Assembly (NCBI RefSeq): GCF_006965485.1
Contig: NZ_CP041360.1
Coordinates: forward strand, 8,040,501 to 8,104,500
Direction: 5' to 3'
DNA: 64,000 nt
From: Spirosoma sp. KCTC 42546
GTDB lineage: Bacteria; Bacteroidota; Bacteroidia; Cytophagales; Spirosomataceae
Shown here in pieces: positions 41,661 to 50,480 of this stretch; position 1 is the stretch's first letter; each line of letters begins with the position of its first letter. The notes beneath the pieces are model-generated. The model worked only from the letters and a program-made list of their open reading frames with translations. It had not been told where the DNA came from and ran no database searches. Position numbers and translations under genes: made by a program.

Positions 41661-42734
41661 ATGATTCATAAGTTATCCGTTGATGCTTTTTTAGACAAAG
41701 CCCAGGACCTACCCGTTATTGACGTTCGGTCGCCGGGGGAGTATGACCATGCGCATATTCCGGGTGCCATCAGCATTCCACTGTTTGATAATGAGGAACG
41801 GGCGCTGGTCGGCACGAAGTATAAGAACGCGGGGAAAGATGCGGCTGTGCTACTTGGTCTTAGTTTGGTCGGGCCAAAACTTGCCGATTTTGTTAAACAA
41901 TCGAAAAAACTCAATCCCGCAACTAAAGAAGTACTTGTACATTGCTGGCGGGGTGGTATGCGTAGTGGCTCCTTCGCGTGGTTGTTAGATACGGCTGGCC
42001 TGACGGCTTCCACACTTATCGGCGGCTACAAAGCGTATCGTAACGCTGTTCTGGCGGCTTTTTCAGAACCCCGAAATCTGATAATTCTGGGCGGAAAAAC
42101 AGGGAGTGGCAAAACGGATATACTAAAAGAACTGGCCCGACAAGGAGAGCTGGTCATTGATCTTGAAGGACTGGCGCACCATAAAGGGTCGACCTATGGT
42201 GCCATCGGCCAGTTACCGCAACCTGCCACGGAGCAATTCGAAAATCAGCTGTTTACGAAGTGGCGACAACTTGACCAGTTCCCCGAATCATCCTCCCGCC
42301 GAGTATGGCTCGAAGACGAAAGTAGAAGTATAGGCTCCTGCTTTATTCCAATGCCACTCTGGCAACAAATGAGGGTTGCCCCTGTAGCCTTTATCGACCT
42401 TCCCAAAGAAATCCGTATTCAGCGACTAGTAGCCGAATACGCCGGAATCGACCCAGCGACCCTCTTTACCGCAACCGAACGGATTCGGAAACGACTCGGC
42501 GGAAAAGTGACGAAAGACGCGCTGGATGCACTAGCCCGTCAGGATTATGCTACCGTTGCTGATTTGACACTGGATTATTACGATAAAGCCTACCTGCACG
42601 GGCTGTCTCTGCGCGATGCTGACCGTATTCACTCAATAGACATTAAGGAAGATAACCCACCAGAAACAGCACGGCAACTAATTGAGTGGGCCAATGCCAG
42701 CAGTTTGGGCTCGCCAGTCAACGCCAATTACTAG
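41661..42734 (+). CDS. mnmH: tRNA 2-selenouridine synthase (MnmH/YbbB-like)
   Basis: The 357-residue protein has an N-terminal rhodanese domain (about 1-125), with active-site Cys in HCWRGGMRSGSF, and a P-loop kinase-like C-terminal domain, with Walker A GGKTGSGKTD (about 142-151) and LEDESRSIG. The family converts 2-thiouridine at tRNA wobble U34 to 2-selenouridine through a geranylated intermediate. ATG 41661 is chosen because the upstream in-frame TTG extension has no motif. The gene ends with a 4-base convergent overlap with the DUF3365-like gene. No selD is in this window, so the selenium donor is either elsewhere or absent. Confidence 0.95.
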   Translation: MIHKLSVDAFLDKAQDLPVIDVRSPGEYDHAHIPGAISIPLFDNEERALVGTKYKNAGKDAAVLLGLSLVGPKLADFVKQSKKLNPATKEVLVHCWRGGMRSGSFAWLLDTAGLTASTLIGGYKAYRNAVLAAFSEPRNLIILGGKTGSGKTDILKELARQGELVIDLEGLAHHKGSTYGAIGQLPQPATEQFENQLFTKWRQLDQFPESSSRRVWLEDESRSIGSCFIPMPLWQQMRVAPVAFIDLPKEIRIQRLVAEYAGIDPATLFTATERIRKRLGGKVTKDALDALARQDYATVADLTLDYYDKAYLHGLSLRDADRIHSIDIKEDNPPETARQLIEWANASSLGSPVNANY

Positions 42735-43321
42735 GATTGTTTCTTTTTCTTGGTATCGCTCATCCGCCGAACCACTTCCCGTTTCTTAAAACCCAGGTGC
42801 CAAACCGCAAAGGGTGTCTCCTGATTGCTAAAACAGGCTGCACAAATCAGGCTATTGACCGCAACAGGTACATTGTACACGAATGTTGTATCCGTGATTT
42901 TCTGAATGTTAGAACTAGATACCATTTTCTGTTTGGTGCCGTACAGATAAGCATCCAGGATTTCCCGCTCTTTAGTGCTTAACCCTTTATTCTGGATATC
43001 AGCTTCGCCTAGTAAGCGGATATCCAGTGCATAGTTTTCGGCAATAGCTTTTGTACGAGGCAGATTTTGTAGCTGACAGAGTTTGGCTCGTTCAGCAGGA
43101 TTTGTCGTTTTCTGGAGTTGAGTGGTTAGCTCTTTTTCAACTGCGACACTGACTTTCGTGCCAAGATTATCAACAGTTTCAATGAGGTCAGCATTCGTAA
43201 TCCGTTTAATCTTCGAGTCGGCCATTTCTGCCTTTAGCTCACTGGTATAATGCACCCGTTCGGGATTACAGGCCCCTAAAAAGCTGGTTAACAGAGAAAA
43301 CAGAAGCAAGGAGCGTATCAT
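42731..43321 (-). CDS. DUF3365/Tll0287-like lipoprotein with a modified haem motif
   Basis: The 196-residue protein has a lipoprotein signal with lipobox FLGAC (Cys about 18), a helical middle region and a C-terminal segment similar to Tll0287/DUF3365 domains: LSTKEREILDAYLYG, then YNVPVAVNSLICAACFSN. In haem-binding members the last part is CxxCH; here it is CAACF, with Phe in place of the axial His. The protein may therefore not bind haem in the usual way, or may have another function. The C-terminus is lysine-rich (SDTKKKKQS). The gene is convergent with mnmH, overlapping by 4 bases. Family assignment is moderate. Confidence 0.75.
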   Translation of the reverse strand: MIRSLLLFSLLTSFLGACNPERVHYTSELKAEMADSKIKRITNADLIETVDNLGTKVSVAVEKELTTQLQKTTNPAERAKLCQLQNLPRTKAIAENYALDIRLLGEADIQNKGLSTKEREILDAYLYGTKQKMVSSSNIQKITDTTFVYNVPVAVNSLICAACFSNQETPFAVWHLGFKKREVVRRMSDTKKKKQS

Positions 43322-43512
43322 ATAACAGGAACTTAATGCGGTTACGTTTCGTCATTTATCAGGAAAACCATCCTGGCGTCGGCTTGGTTGCAATTACGCA
43401 ATACAAAGCTGAATTGCCGGGATGCCAGACCACGGGATTTTCGTAATTTTGTATTTCTTAATTGTCACATCGTCTTGTCATTCCATTGGAACGACAAATA
43501 AAGTTATAACTC

Positions 43513-44586
43513 ATGCTTGACCAGTTAGAAGCCATTCGTGAACGCTTCAACGAAGTAGCTCAACAAATTGTGCAGCCCGAGGCCGTTTCGGACCAGAAGC
43601 GCTTCATGAAGCTAAGTAAAGAATATAAGGATTTAGAAAAGATTGTTGTGCAGTACCAGGCGTACACCCAACTGCTCGAAGAAATTGAAAATGCCAAGCA
43701 AATCATCGCAACCGAGAAGGACGAAGATTTCCGGGAAATGGCCAAAGGCGAGTTAGACGAGCTAGTGCCTCGTCGGGATACGCTGGAGGAAACGCTTAAG
43801 GAAATGCTGATGCCCAAAGACCCCAACGATAGTAAAAACGTTATCCTCGAAATTCGCGGGGGGACCGGGGGCGATGAGGCCGCCATTTTTGCGGGCGATA
43901 TTTTCCGGATGTACCAACGCTTCTGCGAGAAAATGGGCTGGAAAATGTCTCTCGTCGATTATACAGAGGGTACATCAGGTGGTTATAAAGAAATTATCAC
44001 CGAAGTAGAAGGGGAAGATGTATACGGCAAGCTCAAGTTTGAATCGGGAGTTCACCGTGTGCAACGCGTACCCGCAACCGAAACCCAGGGCCGGATTCAC
44101 ACGTCAGCCGCCAGCGTAGCCGTACTTCCCGAAGCCGAAGAGGTAGACGTTGACATTAACATGAACGACATTCGCAAGGACACGTTCTGTTCATCGGGGG
44201 CGGGTGGTCAGTCGGTTAACACGACCTATTCAGCGGTTCGTTTGACCCACATTCCAACGGGTCTGGTGGTTCAGTGTCAGGACGAACGATCGCAGTTGAA
44301 AAATTTCGATAAAGCCTTAACGGTATTACGTTCCCGCCTGTACGAAATCGAGTTACAGAAACACAATGATGCCATTGCTTCGCAGCGCAAAACGATGGTA
44401 GGTAGTGGCGACCGTTCCGATAAAATCCGGACCTATAATTACCCCCAAAGTCGCGTTACCGACCATCGCATTGGTCTTACAGTATATAATCTCCCTGCCG
44501 TTATGGACGGTGGTATCGGTGAATTTATCGAGCAACTCCGCATCGCTGAAAACGCCGAGCGGCTGAAAGAAGGCGCAACGGCTTAA
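43513..44586 (+). CDS. prfA: Peptide chain release factor 1
   Basis: The 357-residue factor recognises UAA and UAG stop codons. It carries the RF1 stop-codon-recognition motif PAT (in RVQRVPATETQGRIH) and the GGQ peptidyl-hydrolysis motif in SSGAGGQSVNTTYSAVRLTH. The normal N-terminal coiled region and C-terminal QRKTMVGSGDRSDKIRTYNYPQ are present. Length is typical. A -7-like TAATTTTG occurs at 43444-43451, upstream of the start. A long terminator hairpin follows the gene. Confidence 0.97.
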   Translation: MLDQLEAIRERFNEVAQQIVQPEAVSDQKRFMKLSKEYKDLEKIVVQYQAYTQLLEEIENAKQIIATEKDEDFREMAKGELDELVPRRDTLEETLKEMLMPKDPNDSKNVILEIRGGTGGDEAAIFAGDIFRMYQRFCEKMGWKMSLVDYTEGTSGGYKEIITEVEGEDVYGKLKFESGVHRVQRVPATETQGRIHTSAASVAVLPEAEEVDVDINMNDIRKDTFCSSGAGGQSVNTTYSAVRLTHIPTGLVVQCQDERSQLKNFDKALTVLRSRLYEIELQKHNDAIASQRKTMVGSGDRSDKIRTYNYPQSRVTDHRIGLTVYNLPAVMDGGIGEFIEQLRIAENAERLKEGATA

Positions 44587-44658
44587 GCCTAGTTGTACCC
44601 ACGGGCTTCAGCCCGCGCAAATGTGGATAGAATTGAAATACAGGCTTCAGCCCGTGGA

Positions 44659-44707
44659 TATAAACAGGAAGGGGCAAATCGAGTCGATTTGCCCCTTCCT
44701 GTTTATA
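44659..44707. terminator. Bidirectional terminator: palindrome with 24-bp arms
   Basis: Arms 44659-44682 and 44684-44707 are perfectly complementary, separated by a single base. It lies between the convergent prfA and PAP2 genes. A preceding GGGCTTCAGCCC-type element at 44600-44655 adds a second dyad. Confidence 0.85.
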
Positions 44708-44767
44708 GAAACTGATAAAGTGGTTCATGACTACGAACCCCAGTAACATTTATAGCGCAACCTGTTG

Positions 44768-45703
44768 CTAAGCCGTTAACGCGGTCATTCGCTGAATAAA
44801 ACCCGTTAGCCAGCGCGTTTTATATACTTGATTAAAAAGCGTAATGCCGATCACAGCGCAGGTAATGCCCGCCATAACATCCAGTACATAATGATGGCTT
44901 GTATAAACGGCAGAAAACCAGATACCCACCATCACAACCGCAAAAAATAGATTGACCAGTCCCAGCTTATTTTTTATGCCGTAGTACAAAACAATCACGG
45001 GATACGACGAATGAAGCGAAGGCATAGCCGCAAACACATTCGAGCTTTTGGCATAAATACCACTGAAGAGTGAAATACCAAAATACTGATCAAAATTGGC
45101 TAAGCCAGCGGTGTTTCCAGGTGTGTGCGGATGAAAAGTAAAGCCATACAGCTGTACGTACCAGGGTGGAGCAGCGGGATATAGATAGTAGATAATAAAG
45201 CCAAGCAGATTAACCAGCACAAACGTCAGCGCCAGGGGAAAGAACGCTGGTCGATTTTTGATGAAAAGGTAGGTAGCGAACAGCAGAGGAACAGGAATCC
45301 AGCTTACATAAAACAGCCCGGTCAGTACGTTAAAAAATGTTGTTCGGTGGGCCAGCCAGTACTCATTGGGCGTTAGCACTGAGGAGTCTACGGGAATACC
45401 AAACAGGCTCTTCTCAAGTAAATACAGGGATTTGATGTGTACATCATTGTATTGGTAGTTTGGAAACGCTTTCATGTAGTCGAAAATGATCCAGTACACA
45501 ATGAAGATTGAAAACCCGATTAGAAACTTACGGCTCTGGTCGGAAGCAAAGAATAGCGCATTCACTAGCCCAACCAACACCAACTGATCTGACTTAAAGC
45601 CAACCAGTATAAAGGATAGCAGCAGATAACCCAGTGAGACGATACTTAGTGTTAGAATCTGTTTGTAACGAGATGGGCTGGTAATTGAGGAAGTAGGTGT
45701 CAT
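44768..45703 (-). CDS. Aur1-like PAP2 family enzyme, putative inositol phosphorylceramide synthase
   Basis: The 311-residue polytopic protein belongs to the PAP2_3 group with Aur1-like features: YLYPAAPPWY (174-182), FAAMPSLHSSYPVI (224-237, catalytic His 231) and YTSHHYVLDVMAGI (267-280, with conserved His and Asp). These are the active-site motifs of phosphotransferases such as fungal Aur1 and Bacteroides inositol phosphorylceramide synthase, which move phosphoinositol from PI to (dihydro)ceramide at the membrane. ATG 45703 is chosen because the longer frame overlaps the upstream gene by 56 bases. It lies 19 bases after the CDP-alcohol phosphotransferase gene. A general PAP2 phosphatase or other lipid phosphotransferase remains possible. 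Confidence 0.85.
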   Translation of the reverse strand: MTPTSSITSPSRYKQILTLSIVSLGYLLLSFILVGFKSDQLVLVGLVNALFFASDQSRKFLIGFSIFIVYWIIFDYMKAFPNYQYNDVHIKSLYLLEKSLFGIPVDSSVLTPNEYWLAHRTTFFNVLTGLFYVSWIPVPLLFATYLFIKNRPAFFPLALTFVLVNLLGFIIYYLYPAAPPWYVQLYGFTFHPHTPGNTAGLANFDQYFGISLFSGIYAKSSNVFAAMPSLHSSYPVIVLYYGIKNKLGLVNLFFAVVMVGIWFSAVYTSHHYVLDVMAGITCAVIGITLFNQVYKTRWLTGFIQRMTALTA

Positions 45704-45722
45704 TTTATTACTAAACACGGTA

Positions 45723-47009
45723 CTAGACCATAATACGTTCAACAGTACTCTCTCCCGTAGACGCATTGATCCCTTCAACCTGAATATACTTTACATTCGG
45801 CTTCCACATGGTCCCGCCTTCTATATGCAGATAAAGGCGTCTTAGAATTACCTTTTTCTGATTCACGTTCGCGTAGACGTAGTAGCCTGCATCCCGTTCC
45901 GATTTAGCCAATCGTAAAGGGAGTTTTTTATAGGATACAAAGTTCAGTTCATACTCCTGGTTTGAGAGCGCCCGCGCTTTGATCCCATACGCAAACGTAC
46001 GTTGAATGTACGAAAGCTCCTTCTGCTGACTTTCTTCGGTATAGCGAATCCAGAAAACATGAACGGGGTCCTGCTTATCCAACTGGCCATTTTTTACATT
46101 CAGCGCACAGATAATCGTATTTGAATTCGGGTCTCGCTGAAGGTAAAACAACTGGTTAGGAATATTTTTAGGTACCGGAAAGCTGGTTATTGGCTGATCG
46201 TGGTCAGACGTCAACTTCTTCGGAACTGCCGACTGGCTAAACGAAGGAGCCAGGAGTAAGAGCACCAAAACCAGAGCACCACCCGGCAAAGAGGCTGACT
46301 TTTCTTTTTGCGTAAGTGCTTTTTGGGAATCCGTCAACCGCTTATAGGCCGTTATATTCGTCATAAACGCCATGAGCGTTAAGGGTAGCGTAAAAATGGA
46401 CATCGTTTCAAAAACATGCACAGGAATTCCCGGCACATATACTTTAAAGTCAGGCCCGAGTAGAGGGGCCAGACAGCCGCATGCCAGCGCCGACACGCCA
46501 ATGGTTATGACCCGTTCGGGGCGCTGCATAAGACCGCCTTTGCACTCGATGCCTAAGCCCTCGGCCCGGGCGCGAATGTAGCTGACCATCATGGAACCGA
46601 TCAGCGCAATAAATGCAAACAACGAACCCAAAAAGTAATGCTGGGCAATCAGGTAATAACAAATACCCAGAAACATGATCAGTTCACTATAACGATCCAG
46701 TACCGAATCGAAAAGCGCACCATATAGCGAACTCATCTTACCCAGACGCGCTACCTGTCCATCCAGCATATCAAATAAACCGGCAAACAGTACCAGCGCT
46801 CCGGCCCAGCCAACATAGCTTAAATCGCCCCGGTTGCCTTGCTGAGCCCCCAGAATGAAGATACCCGCTACGCCTATGTTTAACACCAGACCAATGGTTG
46901 TGATCATGTTTGGTGTTAGCCCTAACCGAATTAGTAATCTAACGATGGGATTGATGACCGTATAAATCCCGAATTGAATTTTTGTGCGAAACGAAAGTGC
47001 CTGTTGCAT
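45723..47009 (-). CDS. CDP-alcohol phosphatidyltransferase fused to a secreted DUF4833-like domain
   Basis: The 428-residue protein has an N-terminal CDP-alcohol phosphotransferase domain (about 1-225) with the complete motif D80-x2-D83-G84-x2-A87-R88-x8-G97-x3-D101-x3-D105. After a short linker, a signal-like hydrophobic stretch (about 242-258, ending PSFSQ) leads into a C-terminal beta-rich domain (about 270-428) that I associate with DUF4833. The arrangement looks like an integral-membrane enzyme fused to a formerly separate secreted protein, which would place the second domain in the periplasm. In context the first domain may transfer CDP-diacylglycerol to inositol phosphate, making PI-phosphate; other CDP-alcohol acceptors cannot be excluded. 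Confidence 0.88.
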   Translation of the reverse strand: MQQALSFRTKIQFGIYTVINPIVRLLIRLGLTPNMITTIGLVLNIGVAGIFILGAQQGNRGDLSYVGWAGALVLFAGLFDMLDGQVARLGKMSSLYGALFDSVLDRYSELIMFLGICYYLIAQHYFLGSLFAFIALIGSMMVSYIRARAEGLGIECKGGLMQRPERVITIGVSALACGCLAPLLGPDFKVYVPGIPVHVFETMSIFTLPLTLMAFMTNITAYKRLTDSQKALTQKEKSASLPGGALVLVLLLLAPSFSQSAVPKKLTSDHDQPITSFPVPKNIPNQLFYLQRDPNSNTIICALNVKNGQLDKQDPVHVFWIRYTEESQQKELSYIQRTFAYGIKARALSNQEYELNFVSYKKLPLRLAKSERDAGYYVYANVNQKKVILRRLYLHIEGGTMWKPNVKYIQVEGINASTGESTVERIMV

Positions 47010-47028
47010 AGTGAGTAGGCGTCATAAG

Positions 47029-49596
47029 TTAAAAATCAAATGTGGCCCGGGCGCGTATACCCCATTGAGACACATTTGGATGATCTAAGTAATTGAGTCG
47101 TTTAACCAGGTCGACCCGGAAAAACTTAAATACGTTGGCAACACCTGCACTGGCTTCAATGTAGGGTGTTTTGTTTAACGTGTACGTGTACGGTACCCCC
47201 GACGCATCCGTTGGGAATTCGTACAGCGATGGATTCTGTTGAGGGTCATTCTGACTCCGTAAACCACCATAGAGCGCTTTAAACGAAACGGCTTCCCGCC
47301 ATTTCAGTTTTTTAAACAAGGGGATTTTATTAAAGAAAAATCCATTGAATGAGTGGTCAATACTCAGGCTGGCATAGTGGTCGCTAACGAATTCCAGAAA
47401 ATTCATCAGGTTATACGAATTCAGTTGATACGCATACGTTTGGTTAGCCCGGTGAATTGTCAACAGAGGGAAAGGGACTTGCCCGAAAATATAGCCACCC
47501 TGCAACGTTACATTTGAATACCCCAACTGGGATAACAAAAAGCGCTTGCTAATGCTCCCCATTAAATTCTGATAGTTGTATTGGCTACCCAGTAAGCCCT
47601 GTACGCCAGCGGCAAAGCGGAGTGTGTATACCGGATAGCGGCCCACAATCGGCACACGGTAAATCTTACCCTGATAGAATTGCTCATTAGGCGCCCAACG
47701 CGTTTCTACTGAAAACTCAGACGTTGTTAGCGTATGAGACGGTGCAGCATCGCTCTCATCAATTCGCTTAAACTGGAGTGCCCCAGCTGGTGACTGCTGC
47801 CAGTTTTTGAAGCCAATCGTATAAGAAAAGTGGTTCTCAAATTCATGAACGTAGTCAATCCGCCAGGTATCGTTATAGAGCCATTTATCATTAACACCCC
47901 GTTTGAACGACAGTAGAAAATTATCCTCCTGCACAAATTGAAGTTCCTGACCTGGAATCTTCGTATCGCGCTGAAAACTGGCCCGAACGTAATTTTGCGG
48001 AAACTGGTAAATAGTCTTATTGTTAATAGAATACGTTCCACTCAGAAAATACTTCCAGCGCTGGTCTTTAAACCCATAAGCCGCATAGGTTTCGGCATAG
48101 TAGCGTTTGCTTAACTCAGGTGTGGTACGTCCGCCCAACCGGAGCCGAAACCCCTCAACCGGATTGAAACTATAGAATGTATTGGCCGGACCTACTTCAA
48201 ACGCATTGAATGATTTGTAACCCGCCAATAAGAATGTCAACGTACCCATCGTGCGCCTGAACGAGGGCATTTGTTTCAAACTATCAATATTGGCATACAC
48301 CTTCGACTCGGAGGCAGAGAGCGTATCATGGCGGTTTTCTTTCCAGAACAGGTCAGTTTTTGTGGCCGCATCAGCTTCTACGACCTGTGGTGGACCCGTA
48401 TAAAAATCATCAGGGTGTGCTTCGTTCGTTATATAGTTCCGATACGACAAGGTTCTCTCACCGAAGATACCCCCGCCTTTTCCTTTGCTAATGCCAAAAT
48501 CGGCCAGTAAATCACTCTTACTCAGGAAGTATTTCCCGTCTGTATGCTGATCAAATTGCAGTCGAATCCGTAGATCGCGAACCCAGTTCAGGTTAATTTT
48601 GGGGTTTACCGTTAGATCTATTTTCTGAACCGCATAATTACTATCCAGGGTCACGTACATTTTCCCTTCAAACAGCATGTCGGTCCCATTACGGGGCACA
48701 AAGTTCAAGCCGACCAGCTTTGTCGTACCAACCACAAGTGTATCGGCCAGATAATACTGATAGAAGGTTGGGGCACTACTGGCAATGGGGCTGAGGAACT
48801 GGTTGGTCATCAAAAAGATCGAATTCGAATAAATATCGACCTTTGAATACATCCGATTCAGGTAAAGACTAAGGCCATTGCTGTCGAAATACTGGCCAAA
48901 ATCGACCCGTTTTTTCGCCTTAATAATGGTTTTTTCCTTCTCTGGATTTTTACGATAATACGTATCGGATACCTTTTCTTCCAGATAAACGGGCAACAGG
49001 GATTTCCCCGGCAACGTAGTCGTGTCCCGATTGTTCAGTAGAAAGCGGTATTTCTGAAAGATTTTCCGTTCTGCTACTTTGGTAGATAAACTACTAAGCG
49101 AAAACTGAAGTTTATCGTATTCTTCATAGGCCGCATACTCGTAATGCCCGATCTGATTTTGTTCTTTGTGGCTGATTACATTTCGGATCAGTTCAACAGC
49201 CGGATTATTTTTATTCCGATACCGTTCCTGCTTGCTTTTTCGAATGACAACTTCATTCAAAAGCTGGGAATCCGGCTCCAGCCGAAGGTTTACCTGCTGT
49301 GCTGAGCCAGGTTTAATTGATCTGACGATTGATTTATAGCCAAGAAATGAAACGGAAACTTGCATAAAGTTTCCGTTTGCCGTTAACGTATAAGTCCCTC
49401 GTTCATTACTGGTCGTACCAATTGTGGTGCCTACAAAAATAATGTTGGCAAACGGCAAGGGCTGGTTGGAAGCCCCGTCGATAATGGTTCCAGTAACAGT
49501 AGTTGTCTGTGCGCGGCTCAAACCAGAAATAAGCAACAATAAGCCGCACAGGAGCGAGACTATACGGTATGGTGCGCAACGGTATAAATGATTCAT
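47029..49596 (-). CDS. DUF5686 outer-membrane protein with carboxypeptidase-regulatory-like domain
   Basis: The 855-residue protein has a signal peptide (about 8-29), a carboxypeptidase-regulatory-like domain (about 30-115, VTGTIIDGASNQPLPFANIIFVGTTIG start) and a long DUF5686 region that includes a C-terminal beta-barrel rich in aromatic strands, ending RARATFDF. This family sits in the outer membrane; its function is unknown, though it resembles TonB-receptor-like or surface-layer-associated proteins. It lies between the GtrA and CDP-alcohol phosphotransferase genes and overlaps gtrA by 4 bases. Placement in a lipid cluster raises the possibility of a role in lipid transport or surface display. 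That is inference. Confidence 0.9.
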   Translation of the reverse strand: MNHLYRCAPYRIVSLLCGLLLLISGLSRAQTTTVTGTIIDGASNQPLPFANIIFVGTTIGTTSNERGTYTLTANGNFMQVSVSFLGYKSIVRSIKPGSAQQVNLRLEPDSQLLNEVVIRKSKQERYRNKNNPAVELIRNVISHKEQNQIGHYEYAAYEEYDKLQFSLSSLSTKVAERKIFQKYRFLLNNRDTTTLPGKSLLPVYLEEKVSDTYYRKNPEKEKTIIKAKKRVDFGQYFDSNGLSLYLNRMYSKVDIYSNSIFLMTNQFLSPIASSAPTFYQYYLADTLVVGTTKLVGLNFVPRNGTDMLFEGKMYVTLDSNYAVQKIDLTVNPKINLNWVRDLRIRLQFDQHTDGKYFLSKSDLLADFGISKGKGGGIFGERTLSYRNYITNEAHPDDFYTGPPQVVEADAATKTDLFWKENRHDTLSASESKVYANIDSLKQMPSFRRTMGTLTFLLAGYKSFNAFEVGPANTFYSFNPVEGFRLRLGGRTTPELSKRYYAETYAAYGFKDQRWKYFLSGTYSINNKTIYQFPQNYVRASFQRDTKIPGQELQFVQEDNFLLSFKRGVNDKWLYNDTWRIDYVHEFENHFSYTIGFKNWQQSPAGALQFKRIDESDAAPSHTLTTSEFSVETRWAPNEQFYQGKIYRVPIVGRYPVYTLRFAAGVQGLLGSQYNYQNLMGSISKRFLLSQLGYSNVTLQGGYIFGQVPFPLLTIHRANQTYAYQLNSYNLMNFLEFVSDHYASLSIDHSFNGFFFNKIPLFKKLKWREAVSFKALYGGLRSQNDPQQNPSLYEFPTDASGVPYTYTLNKTPYIEASAGVANVFKFFRVDLVKRLNYLDHPNVSQWGIRARATFDF

Positions 49597-49970
49597 GACA
49601 TGGTGAAGACGAAGTCTTTCTGTAAAAAATAATTGTAACTGACGCCAACCAGTATACCTACGATAGTTTTGGCTACCAGATACTGGACACCCAGGAAATG
49701 AGTGGCGACGAAAAGTCCGGTTGCATTAGCGCCTGCATTGCCGAGCCACACAAGGACAAACCGACTGAACTGTGAGGCAACGGGCTGATTACTATTGGCA
49801 AACGTCCACTTTTTTGAAATAATAAAACTGACAAGCCCACCACCAATTGCCCCGCTTACACTACCCGATAAATACCAGAAGTGCCACAGACGCACACACA
49901 GAATAGTCGTCAAAAAGTCGACCCCTGTAGCCATAAGGGATGTAGCCTGAACTTTAATAAATGTTTGCAT
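49593..49970 (-). CDS. GtrA family membrane protein
   Basis: The 125-residue protein has four predicted membrane helices typical of GtrA: ATGVDFLTTILCVRLWHFW, SVSGAIGGGLVSFIISKKWTFAN (the conserved KKWTF motif), FVLVWLGNAGANATGLFVATHFLGV and TIVGILVGVSYNYFLQKDFVF. The family is thought to move polyprenol-phosphate-linked sugars, or to assist lipid-linked precursors across the membrane. It overlaps the DUF5686 gene by 4 bases and lies 5 bases after pgpA, so the genes are clearly one operon. In this setting it might flip a lipid intermediate; that is speculation. Confidence 0.9.
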   Translation of the reverse strand: MQTFIKVQATSLMATGVDFLTTILCVRLWHFWYLSGSVSGAIGGGLVSFIISKKWTFANSNQPVASQFSRFVLVWLGNAGANATGLFVATHFLGVQYLVAKTIVGILVGVSYNYFLQKDFVFTMS

Positions 49971-49975
49971 TCGAT

Positions 49976-50437
49976 TTATAAAATACCCAAACCCAGAGCA
50001 ACCTGTAACACTATGTTCGCATAAAGACCGGCGAGCAGATCATCCAGCATAACGCCCCAGCCTCCACTCAATTTTTCCAGCTTTCGAATACCGAAGGGCT
50101 TGGCTATATCAAACAGACGAAATAAAAAAAGTCCTGCCAGCAGGGTCTTTTCGTTAATCGGGATAAACAACAAACTCAGACACATACCAGCGACTTCGTC
50201 AATAACAACCCGGTAGCTGTCTTTACCCCACTCCGCTTCAACTACATTTGCCGACCAAATTCCAATTACCGTAATCAAGCCAGTGACTAGTAACGGAACG
50301 AGAATCGGAGCGCCACTGGCCTGCGCCATAGCAGGCCAGGCCAGATACCAGACACCGCAACACACAACTGCGGCTACCGTGCCTCCGCCTTTCCGGATAT
50401 AGCCAATGCCCAGGCCGGTAGCAATTAGTTTATGCAT
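49976..50437 (-). CDS. PgpA-type phosphatase, putative PI-phosphate phosphatase
   Basis: The 153-residue membrane protein belongs to the phosphatidylglycerophosphatase A family: GYIRKGGGTVAAVVC near the N-terminus, VVIDEVAGMCLSLLFIP (DExxGM), LFRLFDIAKPFGIRKLEKLSGGWGVMLDDLLAGLYANI (FRxFDxxKP then GxMxDDxxAG). The original substrate is phosphatidylglycerophosphate. Because the gene lies within an operon containing a CDP-alcohol phosphotransferase and an Aur1-like enzyme, it may dephosphorylate PI-phosphate to PI, as described for the Bacteroides thetaiotaomicron inositol-lipid cluster. A second pgpA elsewhere in the genome would support this reassignment. Confidence 0.9.
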   Translation of the reverse strand: MHKLIATGLGIGYIRKGGGTVAAVVCCGVWYLAWPAMAQASGAPILVPLLVTGLITVIGIWSANVVEAEWGKDSYRVVIDEVAGMCLSLLFIPINEKTLLAGLFLFRLFDIAKPFGIRKLEKLSGGWGVMLDDLLAGLYANIVLQVALGLGIL

Positions 50438-50480
50438 TGATTATAGCCTTTATCCAATAACAGGTTGTGTCCATTACTTG

